A program made the translations under genes and the position numbers. The notes under the pieces are model-generated. The model was not told the origin of the DNA and ran no database searches. It saw only the letters and a program-made list of their open reading frames with translations. A stretch of 64,000 nt of DNA, taken from NCBI GenBank assembly GCA_946407705.1, contig CAMJPC010000002.1, positions 186,001 through 250,000 on the forward strand, read 5' to 3'. Origin of the DNA: an uncultured Clostridia bacterium (GTDB lineage Bacteria; Bacillota; Clostridia; Saccharofermentanales; Saccharofermentanaceae). Each line of letters starts with the position of its first letter. The first letter of the stretch is position 1. This document shows positions 27,770-37,986 of the stretch, in pieces.

Positions 27770-30061
27770 GCAGGTAACGACAAAAGATCAAGATCGACCA
27801 GACCGGTCAAGCCGGAGAACAGCGCTCTGGCGGATGAACTCAGACACAGACTAAAAGGCAAGCCCACGCAGGCCGGCTTTTCGCGCAGTTGGATACGCGA
27901 AGCCGGAAGTTTCATTTGGGACTGCATAAGGATCGTAATCGTATTCGTCCTTTGCGTCTGCTTTGTTTTCGGCGGTTTCGGAGCCGGAATGCTCCTTGGA
28001 TACGCTTCAACGACAAGGCCTCTTTCGATCGGAGACCTCACTTCGGCGGAAGAATCGCAGACCTCGTTCGTTTACGACAGCGAAGGCAACGTAATGGCGA
28101 AGCTTACGGGAAGCGAGAACGTCGACAGAGTCTTTGTATCCTACAGTGACGTAAGACACACATATATCGATGAGGCGATCATCGCGGTCGAGGACGAGCG
28201 TTTCTACACCCACTCCGGCATCGACCTCAAGCGTATCGGAAGTGCCGTGCTCTCGGCCATCGCTCACGGCGGTAAGGCAACATACGGCGGTTCCACGATC
28301 ACACAGCAGACGGTCAAGCTCATAAGCGGTCAGGACGAGCACTCCACCTCACGTAAGGTCCAGGAGTGGTTCTCGGCAATGTCCCTCGAGCAGGATCTCA
28401 GTAAGGACGAGATCCTTGAGCTTTATATCAACCTCGCTCCGATGGGCAACAACTACGTCGGCATCCAGGCTGCGGCGCAGAACTATTTTGGCAAGGATGC
28501 CAGAGACCTCACTCTTCCAGAGTGTGCTCTCATCGCAGGCCTCCCAAAGAGCCCTTCTTACTACAATCCTCTCCGCGAGACAGGCCGCAGAAACGCCCTC
28601 CGCCGAATGAGGATCATCCTCGGCATGATGCACGACCAGAACAAGATCACCGATGAGGAATATCAGAACGCACTCAACACCGAGGTCGTCTTCAAATCAC
28701 GCAACACCAAGTCGACTACGATCAACTCATATTTCACCGAGTATGTAATCTCCGAGGTCATCTCCGATCTGGCGAAGGCAAGAGGCATTTCAAAGAACCT
28801 TGCGGCTTCACTCGTTTACAACCGCGGATATCACATCTATTCCACAATGGAGAAGCCCGTTCAGGACATCCTGGATCACGCATTCCAGAGCCAGACGCTG
28901 TTCCAGACGAAGCCGTCCGCTCTGGCATCGTACCCTGAGAAGCCGAACGGCTCAATGGTAGTTATCAACGTCAAGACTGGCGCCATCGCGGCTATGCAGG
29001 GCGGTTACGGTCCCAAGACCATGAACCTTTCCCTCAACCGCGCGGTATCCACATACAGGAACCCGGGTTCATCCATCAAGCCTCTGATCGACTACGGTCC
29101 GGCGCTTGAACTGGGCATCATCGCTCCCGGCACCATGGTCAACGACCGCAAGGTCTATCTTGACCCCAACAACCCGAAAAGAGCATGGCCCGTTAACTAC
29201 GAGCGTAACTACGCAGGCGCCATGACCATCCGTCATGCACTCGCCAAGTCGCGTAACACCATCGCGGCCGAAGTCTGGTGGAAGGTCGGCGGTGAGACCG
29301 CTCTGTGGTATCTCAAGCAGGTCGGTATCGACCGTACGAGCGAAGGTGCTTATCCTTCACAGTCCGTCGGCGGTTTTTCGAAGGGTATGACAACGCTCGA
29401 AATGGCTGCCGCATATGCCACTTTCGCCTGCGGCGGAACCTACACCGCTCCTTACGGCTACACCAAGGTCCTTGATTCCGACGGCAAGCTCGTTATAGAG
29501 GCAAAGCCCATCAAGTACCGTGTTTACTCCAAGGAGACATGCTTCCTGCTTACGGACATCCTTAAGGACGTCGTTACTTCCGGCTGGATCCGTCACTACG
29601 GCGGTCAGATCAAGAACGGCAAGGGCAAGCAGGTCGATGCTGCCGGCAAGACCGGAACGACATCAGACAACAACGATAAGTGGTTCTGCGGATTTACTTC
29701 ATACTATGCCGCGGCCGTCTGGTACGGCTACGACAACCGTCTGAAGCAGACGAAGATCCCGAAGACCGACTTCTACAATGCAGGAAGGATCTGGGAATAC
29801 TGTATGCAGCGTATCCACAAGGACAAGCCCGCCACGAGCTTCAAGAAGCCCGCGACAGTCGTAAAGGTAAGCTATTGCAAGAATTCCGGACTCTATCCCA
29901 ACTCCATCTGCAAGGATAAGAAGACGATCCATTCCGACTATTTCGTCAAGGGCAGCTACCTCATCCCGAGGGAAGACAAGCCGTGCAAGTACCATACAGC
30001 ACCTACTCCGGGTCCTACCAAGGCACCTCAACCGACTCCGGCTGAAGGAGCATCACAATAG
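27764..30061 (+). CDS. Class A penicillin-binding protein (transglycosylase/transpeptidase)
   Basis: EDERFYTHSGIDLKRIGSA, GGSTITQQTVKL, NPGSSIKPL, AAGKTGTTSDNNDKWFCGFT. True start is ATG 27764 behind AAGGAGGG (ORF track start 27626 is upstream read-through). Confidence 0.92.
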   Translation: MAAGNDKRSRSTRPVKPENSALADELRHRLKGKPTQAGFSRSWIREAGSFIWDCIRIVIVFVLCVCFVFGGFGAGMLLGYASTTRPLSIGDLTSAEESQTSFVYDSEGNVMAKLTGSENVDRVFVSYSDVRHTYIDEAIIAVEDERFYTHSGIDLKRIGSAVLSAIAHGGKATYGGSTITQQTVKLISGQDEHSTSRKVQEWFSAMSLEQDLSKDEILELYINLAPMGNNYVGIQAAAQNYFGKDARDLTLPECALIAGLPKSPSYYNPLRETGRRNALRRMRIILGMMHDQNKITDEEYQNALNTEVVFKSRNTKSTTINSYFTEYVISEVISDLAKARGISKNLAASLVYNRGYHIYSTMEKPVQDILDHAFQSQTLFQTKPSALASYPEKPNGSMVVINVKTGAIAAMQGGYGPKTMNLSLNRAVSTYRNPGSSIKPLIDYGPALELGIIAPGTMVNDRKVYLDPNNPKRAWPVNYERNYAGAMTIRHALAKSRNTIAAEVWWKVGGETALWYLKQVGIDRTSEGAYPSQSVGGFSKGMTTLEMAAAYATFACGGTYTAPYGYTKVLDSDGKLVIEAKPIKYRVYSKETCFLLTDILKDVVTSGWIRHYGGQIKNGKGKQVDAAGKTGTTSDNNDKWFCGFTSYYAAAVWYGYDNRLKQTKIPKTDFYNAGRIWEYCMQRIHKDKPATSFKKPATVVKVSYCKNSGLYPNSICKDKKTIHSDYFVKGSYLIPREDKPCKYHTAPTPGPTKAPQPTPAEGASQ

Positions 30062-30155
30062 CCTCCTTGCATTTTAATAAATAAAAAGATATTATTACTG
30101 TGCCTTTTAATCTGTAAGTCGCAGAAAAGGCAAGAAATCAAGGAGTTTTGCGGAT

Positions 30156-30974
30156 TTGAGCACTAACGGCGGAGATCGTGTCGCAGTCAATTTTGCGAAA
30201 AGAATAGTAGTCAAGGTCGGTACCTCTTCCCTGACCTACGATAACGGCAAAATGAACCTCGGAAGCATTGATAAGCTCTGCAGGTCCATTGCCGACCTCA
30301 TGAACCGCGGAAAAGAAGTCCTTCTGGTAAGTTCCGGTGCCATAGGTGTCGGAATCGGTTATCTCGGACTCACAAAGCGTCCCGAATCCACAAGAGAGAA
30401 GCAGGCGATCGCTTCCGTAGGCCAGTGCGAACTGATGAACGCCTATTCCAGAAGCTTTGCCGAGTATTCCTACCGCTGCGGACAGATCCTCCTTACCAAG
30501 GACGGCATCACCGACAAGCTCACACGTGCAAACGTAACCAACACCATCGAGACACTCCTCGAGATGGGCATCGTGCCTGTCATCAACGAGAACGACTCGG
30601 TTTCCACGACTGAGATCATGCACAACGGAACCTTCGGAGACAACGACACGCTTTCAGCTGATGTCGCATGCCTCGCGAAAGCCGATCTGCTCGTGATCCT
30701 GTCAGACGTTGACGGACTTTACGACTCCAATCCGCGCGAGAATCCTGACGCCCAGCGCATTTCCTACGTCGATAAGGTTACGCCCGATATGGTCGACCTT
30801 ACGACAGGCAAGGGCTCATGGCTCGGCACAGGCGGCATGATGACCAAGATCACCGCCATGAAGAAAGTAACGGAGAACGGCATCTGCGGTGTAATTGCCG
30901 ACGGTTCCGGTTCTCAGACCCTGGAGAGGATCCTCGATCAGGAAGACGTCGGGACCTTCTTCACAGCCCAGTAA
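30156..30974 (+). CDS. proB: Glutamate 5-kinase
   Basis: RIVVKVGTSSLTYDNGKMN, VSSGAIGVG, INENDSVST, GTGGMMTKITA; probable TTG start with AAGGAG upstream. Confidence 0.92.
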   Translation: MSTNGGDRVAVNFAKRIVVKVGTSSLTYDNGKMNLGSIDKLCRSIADLMNRGKEVLLVSSGAIGVGIGYLGLTKRPESTREKQAIASVGQCELMNAYSRSFAEYSYRCGQILLTKDGITDKLTRANVTNTIETLLEMGIVPVINENDSVSTTEIMHNGTFGDNDTLSADVACLAKADLLVILSDVDGLYDSNPRENPDAQRISYVDKVTPDMVDLTTGKGSWLGTGGMMTKITAMKKVTENGICGVIADGSGSQTLERILDQEDVGTFFTAQ

Positions 30975-30992
30975 AATAGTAATTTATCTGAT

Positions 30993-31682
30993 ATGAATGA
31001 TCCTGAACGCAGCGCATTCAAGCGCTCCGCAATACATATAGCCCTGACTGGACTCTTATTCTCACTGTCGTTTCTTTCGGCAGCGTGCCGTTCGAACCAG
31101 ACCGCCAGGGGCACTTCCGTAACGCTTACAAACGGCGAGACCGCAGGCGTCATCGTCACCATGAACCCCAATGAATCCGCGACTCAGGGCGCACCCTCCG
31201 AGTCAGTCTCCGGCACTGCCACGACAGGTGACGACGTGATCGCCGCTCCCACCTCTCCCAAGACCGGTGAATCATTCGCTTACAGATACCAGAACATAGT
31301 TATCCGTCCCGGCGCAGATGCTGCCGAGGCAGTCGCTTCGATCACCGAGGACTGCAAGATCACGGACGCGGTCGAGACAGACAAAAAAGGCACTGAGATC
31401 GCGGTAAAGAGCTATGCTTTCGCTAATTTCGTTCTCTATGCAAGGCAGAATGCCGAAGGAAAATACATCATCACGAGGATCATCCTCTCCGGCAAGGATT
31501 CCGTAACACCTGAGGGAATCGGCTTCGGCGCAGACAGCGAAGAGGTCATCAAGACATACGGCAGCCAGTACACTGATAACGGCAACTCGATCACTTACAC
31601 TTTAGGAACTACCGATCTGACGTTCTTTTTCGCGAACGGCACGGTAACCGACATCACTTACAGCTACAACAAGCTTCCCTGA
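30993..31682 (+). CDS. Putative lipoprotein
   Basis: LLFSLSFLSAACRS lipobox. Confidence 0.65.
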   Translation: MNDPERSAFKRSAIHIALTGLLFSLSFLSAACRSNQTARGTSVTLTNGETAGVIVTMNPNESATQGAPSESVSGTATTGDDVIAAPTSPKTGESFAYRYQNIVIRPGADAAEAVASITEDCKITDAVETDKKGTEIAVKSYAFANFVLYARQNAEGKYIITRIILSGKDSVTPEGIGFGADSEEVIKTYGSQYTDNGNSITYTLGTTDLTFFFANGTVTDITYSYNKLP

Positions 31683-32962
31683 TCAGGGATCTTCTCCTCT
31701 TTATCCTCTTTGCACGCCTGCTTCGCAAGTATCAGGTTAAACGCGAGTATGGGGATCATCAAAAGACGGTATGTGACCCAGTTATGGATTATTACGTGGT
31801 TGGATAAGATCACGTATCTTCCGATCGTAAGGCAGAGCATCAGCACGAGAAGATAGACCTCCGAGATCGTGATCCTGAGCTTATTTTTGTTCTTTATCCA
31901 GAAGATCACCATAAGGCAGATAAACGCGATCTCAAGCGCATTCCACATGGGATTTCCGAATGCGGAAGTGCCGTTAAACACGATGCCGAAAAGCCTCGGT
32001 TTGTCGTTCGTGTCCGTGCGGTAAAGGAACAGGTCGACCACGCGCTTTATTATGCCCGAATCAATGAATACGACATAGGCAAGCCACTTGAAGACCATCA
32101 TGCCGACAAGTCCCACGCCCCACGCGAAAAAGCTGTAAGCCATGGTCTTTATCAGTTCCAGGGGCTTTTCAGGCACTCCCGTAACCATAAAGAAGAACAG
32201 CATCGGAATGCCGAAGCTCAAAAGCTGAATGTAGTTCATGTTGAAATAATAAGTCAGCGTTCCCGTGAGCCCGAAAAGCAGCCACAGTCGCTCTTTGAGC
32301 TTATTATCGTCAGACATCAGGATGATGATGCAGGGCACCATCATGCACACGTAAAAGCCGAAGAAAGACATGCTGGCCATGAGCGCGAGGGGTCTTATGA
32401 ACAGCAGTGATACGGTGACCGGGAGCAGATATTTCTTCAATCCGCGCTTCAACATCAGATACAGTACGGCAAGCGTAAGGAAGACTCCGACATACATGTT
32501 GAACTGCCTGATGCCCGAATAGTTGGTCACGAGAAGCAAAGGCTTCAGGACTATCATGTAGCCGTTAAAGAACCTCTCGTACTCAGCCGAGAGCTTATAT
32601 CCTTCGCGGCTTTCAGCGACTTTCGAGAGAAGCTCGACGTTGCCGATGCGGTGGTCATCTTCAGGAACAAAGCGGTAGCCGTACATTATGCAGCCCATCA
32701 GGCCCGCATCCTTTGTGCTTACGAGCGCTTCGTTCAGATAGTCCGCATCAGTGTAATTGTCGAAGATCCCGCCCTTCATTCTCGGCGTGATCGAGAAGTA
32801 ATTGGATTCCGAATGTATGCCCGGGACCGAATCCCTGACGTTCTTTTCGATGCGGTCAGTCGGGATCAGAAAAGCGGCCGCCAGAAGAACGAGGCCTATT
32901 ATTCCGCAGACCAAGGGGATCAGGACTATCTGCAACAACCTTGTAAGTCCCTTGCGGATCAT
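31664..32962 (-). CDS. Multi-pass membrane protein, possible GT-C-type glycosyltransferase
   Basis: 432 aa polytopic; large first extracytoplasmic loop; overlaps UbiA gene by 4 nt. Confidence 0.6.
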   Translation of the reverse strand: MIRKGLTRLLQIVLIPLVCGIIGLVLLAAAFLIPTDRIEKNVRDSVPGIHSESNYFSITPRMKGGIFDNYTDADYLNEALVSTKDAGLMGCIMYGYRFVPEDDHRIGNVELLSKVAESREGYKLSAEYERFFNGYMIVLKPLLLVTNYSGIRQFNMYVGVFLTLAVLYLMLKRGLKKYLLPVTVSLLFIRPLALMASMSFFGFYVCMMVPCIIILMSDDNKLKERLWLLFGLTGTLTYYFNMNYIQLLSFGIPMLFFFMVTGVPEKPLELIKTMAYSFFAWGVGLVGMMVFKWLAYVVFIDSGIIKRVVDLFLYRTDTNDKPRLFGIVFNGTSAFGNPMWNALEIAFICLMVIFWIKNKNKLRITISEVYLLVLMLCLTIGRYVILSNHVIIHNWVTYRLLMIPILAFNLILAKQACKEDKEEKIPDQGSLL

Positions 32963-33912
32963 TTGCCGGCTCCGGGAAGGTTGAGGATCGTGCTGTCCGT
33001 GAAGATCTTAAGCCACGGGATGTCCACGAAGATCAGGATCGCGAAAAGGACGATGAACACGAAGCAGAAGATCATAAGGCCTTTCTCGTGGAAAAGCTTT
33101 TCGGGCTTCTGCACCGCTGAATCCTGAGCGAACGAAAGGTAGAAATAGTATGCGTAAAGACCGATCATGACGGGTATCAGAAGTACCAGTTCGATCCTGT
33201 ACTTTATGAGGAAGATGCCCACGAAGAAAACGGAACACATCGCGTAGCAGAACGACGTCAGGAGAAGCGACTTCTCGTTATAGAACTTGAAGGACTTCCT
33301 GTAGAGCTCTGCGGTCGACTTGTCGTTGATCATCCTGTATTCGGCGAACCTCTTGGTCGCCATCAGGAAAGCGCCTGCCATCCAGTAACCGAAGATGAGA
33401 GACGACGGCGGGATCGTGACGCCCGATACGATGAACCAGCCCATCAGGAGCCTTATCGCGTTGTTGACCGATTCCGAGAGGACGTCCAGGATCGGGACAT
33501 CCTTGGTCCTTATGGGTTTTACGTTGTAAAGAAGTCCCATTACCCACAGGAAGATGCTCATGCAGAGGAACGGGATGTTCACGAGGAGCGACAGTCCGAA
33601 TCCCGCGAGCGAAAGGCATGCCCACATTATCCAGACGATCTTGCCGTTAACGCCCTCGGAGACGACGCTTCTGAACTTCTTTGTCGGATGGAACTTATCG
33701 AATTCCGCATCGAGCCATTCGTTGATAACGTAATTTGCAGAAGCGATGAAACACGTTGCGAAGAAACCGGGAATGAGCCTTAACAGAAGACTTGTATCGA
33801 CAGTGGCTTTGATCAGGAAGACCGCAGCGAAAAGACCCGGCAAAATAAACAACTGCTTGATCCAGTGATCAAGCCGCATGATCTTTATGTATTTTTTAGC
33901 GCTGCCTTTCAA
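32959..33912 (-). CDS. UbiA prenyltransferase family, decaprenyl-phosphate phosphoribosyltransferase-like
   Basis: MRLDHWIKQLFILPG...NYVINEWLDAEFDKFHPTKKFRSV. Confidence 0.8.
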   Translation of the reverse strand: MKGSAKKYIKIMRLDHWIKQLFILPGLFAAVFLIKATVDTSLLLRLIPGFFATCFIASANYVINEWLDAEFDKFHPTKKFRSVVSEGVNGKIVWIMWACLSLAGFGLSLLVNIPFLCMSIFLWVMGLLYNVKPIRTKDVPILDVLSESVNNAIRLLMGWFIVSGVTIPPSSLIFGYWMAGAFLMATKRFAEYRMINDKSTAELYRKSFKFYNEKSLLLTSFCYAMCSVFFVGIFLIKYRIELVLLIPVMIGLYAYYFYLSFAQDSAVQKPEKLFHEKGLMIFCFVFIVLFAILIFVDIPWLKIFTDSTILNLPGAGK

Positions 33913-34020
33913 AACTTCCCCTCTCGCTTACGAAGACCCCTGCGGGGCACTGATTACAAGCCCTAAGCGATAAAAGAATCTTAACACATTCCTTGCGCAT
34001 TTACCACCGCGCCAAAACTT

Positions 34021-34054
34021 GAAACCCTTGAAACAGTTGAGTTTCAAGGGTTTC
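34021..34054. terminator. Perfect 14-bp hairpin between divergent/unrelated units
   Basis: GAAACCCTTGAAAC-AGTTGA-GTTTCAAGGGTTTC; weak U tract. Confidence 0.55.
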
Positions 34055-34089
34055 AGCTTAATGCGTTCCGGTTGATGATCGACGGAGAC

Positions 34090-34464
34090 TTACATCTTCA
34101 GCGCGACGATTGCAAAGCAGACCGCGGCGATTATCGACGCCGGCGTCATTATGTATTTCTCCTTTTTGCTGTTCGAGAAAGCGTTCATAATCATGTTTCC
34201 GAGGAAGACTACGGAGAACAGGATGACGAAGAACTTAAGGAGTCCCTGAGGCATGAATGACGGTATCACCTTGCCTCCTGCGAGCAGGACATAGAGCGCG
34301 AAAACCTGGATCACGAGCTGTCCTATCGCAATGGGCCTCATGTTCTTGGGCCACACCTTGTGTCTTCCGCCCATGGTAAGGTCTCCGAGCGGAAGACCGC
34401 ACAGCAGAAGAACACTGAGTACTATAACTGCAACCAGTAAGATCGAACCTATTACGACGTGCAT
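34090..34464 (-). CDS. Small multi-pass membrane protein
   Basis: 124 aa, four hydrophobic segments. Confidence 0.6.
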   Translation of the reverse strand: MHVVIGSILLVAVIVLSVLLLCGLPLGDLTMGGRHKVWPKNMRPIAIGQLVIQVFALYVLLAGGKVIPSFMPQGLLKFFVILFSVVFLGNMIMNAFSNSKKEKYIMTPASIIAAVCFAIVALKM

Positions 34465-34536
34465 ATGAAATCTCCGTTCACCCTTTGAATGCGATATTAC
34501 TAATACTTAAAAATCTTGTCAACACCGCCCCTAATA

Positions 34537-34566
34537 AAAGGACCGCACACGGATGCGCGGTCCTTC
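34537..34566 (-). terminator. Rho-independent terminator of potABCD-like operon
   Basis: Minus strand: AAGGACCGCGCATCCGTGTGCGGTCCTTTTATT. Confidence 0.8.
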
Positions 34567-34595
34567 CAATGTATGTTTTCGGGCGGGTGCACCGA

Positions 34596-35711
34596 TTACG
34601 CGCTTGCTTTTACGGTGTTCCAGAGCTCAGTGTACTTCTCCTCGATCTTGTCGGATGTGTAGTAGAACTCAAGAGTTGCAAATGTCTCAGCGTCAGGATA
34701 GTAGTACTTGTTGTTGGCTACCTCGGGATCGAGCATTGCCCTTGCGGCAACGTTGGGTGTTGAGTAACCTACGTACTCGCAGTTCTGCTTTGCGATCTCA
34801 GGCTCATACATGAAGTTGATGAAATCCATTGCGCCCTGATAGTTCTTGCAGTTTGTGGGAACGCACATCATGTCGACTGACCAGTTGGAAGCCTTGGGAA
34901 GTGCGAATCTGAGGTCGATCTCCTCGCTCTTTCCGAGCTCCTCGATCCTGTCGAGAATTGAGATGTGGTCACCGGACCATGCCACTGCGCAGGAGAGCTC
35001 GCCGCCTGCGATCTTGTCCTTGAGGTTGTCGATGCCGTATGCGGGATGCATTGTTGACTTCTGCTTGATGAGAAGCTCCTTAGCCTCATTGAGCTGAGCC
35101 TCGTCCATTGAGTTGATGGAGTATCCGAGGTAGTTCAGAGCCACGCCGATGGACTCACGCATTGAATCGTACATGCCGACCTTGTTTGCGTTTGCCTCAT
35201 CGAAAAGGGGCTGCCAGATAACCTTGGGATCCGTTGTTCCCTCGGGAAGCGTGATCTTGTTGGCATCATAGACGAGACCAACCGTGCAGCTGAGGTAAGG
35301 AACGGCATATGAAAGAACGGAATCGGAGATCTTCTGATCCTCGCAGTACTTAACCTTGCGGAACATAGGGTCCATGTTCTTTTCGACGTTGGGGAGCTTG
35401 CTCCAGTCGATCTGCTGGATCCTGTCTTCCTCGATGAGACGGCAGACCATGTAGTCTGAAGGGATGATGACATCATAACCGTTGGAGAGGTTGGGATACA
35501 TCGTCTCGTTTGTCTCGAAAGTCCTGTAGACAACGTCGTACTGAGGGAACTTTTCCTTGAACTTCGTGAGGGTACCCTCTTCGATGTAATCACCCCAGTT
35601 GTAGATGATGAGCTTTGTCTTTGACGAGCATGCGCCGAAGGAAAGCACCATCGATGCCACGAGTCCGGTCATGCAGACCATGGACATAATCTTCTTAAGC
35701 TTCTTGTTCAT
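34596..35711 (-). CDS. potD: Spermidine/putrescine ABC transporter substrate-binding protein
   Basis: Lipobox SFGACSS; LIIYNWGDYIEEGTLTKFKEKFP; operon context. Confidence 0.9.
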   Translation of the reverse strand: MNKKLKKIMSMVCMTGLVASMVLSFGACSSKTKLIIYNWGDYIEEGTLTKFKEKFPQYDVVYRTFETNETMYPNLSNGYDVIIPSDYMVCRLIEEDRIQQIDWSKLPNVEKNMDPMFRKVKYCEDQKISDSVLSYAVPYLSCTVGLVYDANKITLPEGTTDPKVIWQPLFDEANANKVGMYDSMRESIGVALNYLGYSINSMDEAQLNEAKELLIKQKSTMHPAYGIDNLKDKIAGGELSCAVAWSGDHISILDRIEELGKSEEIDLRFALPKASNWSVDMMCVPTNCKNYQGAMDFINFMYEPEIAKQNCEYVGYSTPNVAARAMLDPEVANNKYYYPDAETFATLEFYYTSDKIEEKYTELWNTVKASA

Positions 35712-35726
35712 TTCTTCTTTACTCCT

Positions 35727-36536
35727 TTATCTTTTAAGCTTCTTGTTGTTGGTTTTCTTGAACGATGACAGGTTCGACAGGATCATGAGGACGAATACGA
35801 CCAGGAAGATCAGTGTCGTGAGCGCGTTCATCTTCGGGTTGACGCCGAGCTTGGCCATCGAATATATCATCATCGGCAGCGTCTGGATCGAGCTGTCAAC
35901 GTTGAAGTTGCTGATGAGGTAGTCATCGACCGAGAGCGTGAACGTAAGCATCAGTGATGACAGTATTCCGGGCATGATCTCCGGGATGATGACGAGCCTT
36001 AAGGTCTGGAAACCCGTAGCACCAAGGTCCATTGCGGCTTCGGTCAGGCTCTTGTCCATCTGCTTGATCTTCGGGCTGATCGACAGTATCGCGAAAGGAA
36101 CGCACAAAGCGATGTGCGACATGATCAGCGTGAACTCGCTCTTCTGCACTCCGAGGAATGAGAACAGGAGCATGAAGGAGATACCGGTAACGAGGTCAGG
36201 CATTACGTTCGGAACGTAAGTCATCGTCATTACGAGGCCCTGCATCTTCTTTTTGAGATAAGCGATTCCGAGCGAGCTCATGACGCCGATCAGAGTCGAT
36301 ACCACTGAAGCGATCGCTGCGACCTTGAGTGTCTCGATGAGTGAATCAAGGATGCCCGTACCGTCCGAGCCCGAGAAAAGGCTTGCGTAGTTCCTGAGCG
36401 TGAAGCCTCCCCAGAGGAACGACTTCGGAAGCGCATTGAATGAGAATACGATCAGTACTGCGATCGGCAGGTAGATGAAGATCAGGATGAGCGCGAGGTA
36501 AACATCCGGAACGAGTCTTTTGAGGAATCTTCTCAT
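35727..36536 (-). CDS. potC: Spermidine/putrescine ABC transporter permease
   Basis: EAAMDLGATGFQTLRLVIIPEIMPGI EAA loop; operon context. Confidence 0.9.
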   Translation of the reverse strand: MRRFLKRLVPDVYLALILIFIYLPIAVLIVFSFNALPKSFLWGGFTLRNYASLFSGSDGTGILDSLIETLKVAAIASVVSTLIGVMSSLGIAYLKKKMQGLVMTMTYVPNVMPDLVTGISFMLLFSFLGVQKSEFTLIMSHIALCVPFAILSISPKIKQMDKSLTEAAMDLGATGFQTLRLVIIPEIMPGILSSLMLTFTLSVDDYLISNFNVDSSIQTLPMMIYSMAKLGVNPKMNALTTLIFLVVFVLMILSNLSSFKKTNNKKLKR

Positions 36537-37972
36537 AATGCCATACCTCCGCTTCCCGCGTCCTTATCCTGGCCGCGTAATATGCCCATCGTAATGAGTA
36601 CGAATATGAGCAGCAGGAGCGACAAAACGTTACCTGCCTGATTGTATGTCGAGCTCTCATTGAGGATGAAGTTCTGCACCGTGTTGCCGATGGTCATCTT
36701 GGAACCCTCGTTGAGGATGTCGGGGATCATGTAGTAAGTGAGCGAAGGCATGAATACCATCTGGATGCCCGAGATGACGCCCGGGAAAGACAGCGGGAAT
36801 ATTACCTTCGTGAACGTCTGGACGCGGTTTGCGCCAAGGTCAAGCGAAGCCTCCGACAGAGAGCCGTCGATCTTTACCAGTACCGAGTAGATCGGCAGGA
36901 TCATGAACGGCAGGAAGTCATTGGTCATGACGAGCTTCGTGATGATGTCGGCGAGGATCTCGCTCTTGAGGAACATGATCGGTGAATCGATGAGGTTCAT
37001 GCTCTGGAGCATCGTGTTGAGAACGCCCGTCTCGCTGAAGAAAGCCCTCCACGCATAAGTCCTGAGCATCGTGTTCATCCACATGGGGAGCACGAAAAGG
37101 AGCAAAAGGCGGGATCCGCTGGAGTGAGCCTTTTTCGCGCGGGATACAAGGATATATGCGACCGGATAACCGAGAATCAGGCATCCGATGGTGGTCCAGA
37201 CGGCGTAGTCGAAGCTCCTGATGAAGATGGAGAAATACTCCTGGAGCGTGACCTTCATTCCGTAGAATGTCGTGGTGACAGTCTTTTTCGCGAAAAGGAT
37301 CGCAAATCCGGCAGTCGTGAACTCATATCCGCCGCCCGCAGCCTGCTTGAAGAAAGCGCGGAAGAAGATGAGGATCAGAGGCAGGATGGTGAAAAGCACG
37401 ATCCATACGATGTAAGGATAAGCGAAAAGCTTATAGCTCATGCGAAGACCAAGGCCGCCATAAAGTGCAGCGACGGCGCCGATGAAGAGCACGATCGTGA
37501 GGATGTTGCCCGCGAAGCCCTGTACGACATAAAGACGCTCAGGGGTCATGTTGTTGCTGTTGATCATCTCCTCGGTGATCATCGTGGAAAGCGTGTGAAC
37601 ATGGACTGCGCCTCTTGCTACGAAGAGAACGAGGACCGAGAAGTAACCGATCTTTTTCTTACTCTTTGATTCTGCATAGAAAGGATAAGAAAGCGAGAGC
37701 GTCAGTGCCGCGACCGCGAGAACGATCGTTACGACGAATGCCCATGCTGCAAAGATCTGGAAATCAAGATCGACCGGGCCGCTTCTCACCTTTGAGTGGT
37801 AGAACGGCTGGAGGATCAGCGTGAAAAGCGAGTAGTTCTTTACGGGAACGTACTGCACGAAAAGCTCGAACATCGGAATGAAGATCGAGACAAAAGATAC
37901 CAGCGCCGCGAATATCATCACGAACGCATGAAGCGGCATCACTTTTATCTTTGATTTGAGTTCTGCAACCAC
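36533..37972 (-). CDS. potB: Spermidine/putrescine ABC transporter permease with long N-terminal TM extension
   Basis: EASLDLGANRVQTFTKVIFPLSFPGVISG EAA loop; PotB-like part begins near residue 181. Confidence 0.88.
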   Translation of the reverse strand: MVAELKSKIKVMPLHAFVMIFAALVSFVSIFIPMFELFVQYVPVKNYSLFTLILQPFYHSKVRSGPVDLDFQIFAAWAFVVTIVLAVAALTLSLSYPFYAESKSKKKIGYFSVLVLFVARGAVHVHTLSTMITEEMINSNNMTPERLYVVQGFAGNILTIVLFIGAVAALYGGLGLRMSYKLFAYPYIVWIVLFTILPLILIFFRAFFKQAAGGGYEFTTAGFAILFAKKTVTTTFYGMKVTLQEYFSIFIRSFDYAVWTTIGCLILGYPVAYILVSRAKKAHSSGSRLLLLFVLPMWMNTMLRTYAWRAFFSETGVLNTMLQSMNLIDSPIMFLKSEILADIITKLVMTNDFLPFMILPIYSVLVKIDGSLSEASLDLGANRVQTFTKVIFPLSFPGVISGIQMVFMPSLTYYMIPDILNEGSKMTIGNTVQNFILNESSTYNQAGNVLSLLLLIFVLITMGILRGQDKDAGSGGMAL

Positions 37973-37986
37973 TTCCGTATCTCCTC

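Noticed and set aside
34021-34054. Novel regulatory hairpin downstream of the 34090 gene
   Set aside because: Most simply a 3'-end stabilising or terminator hairpin; no further structure.
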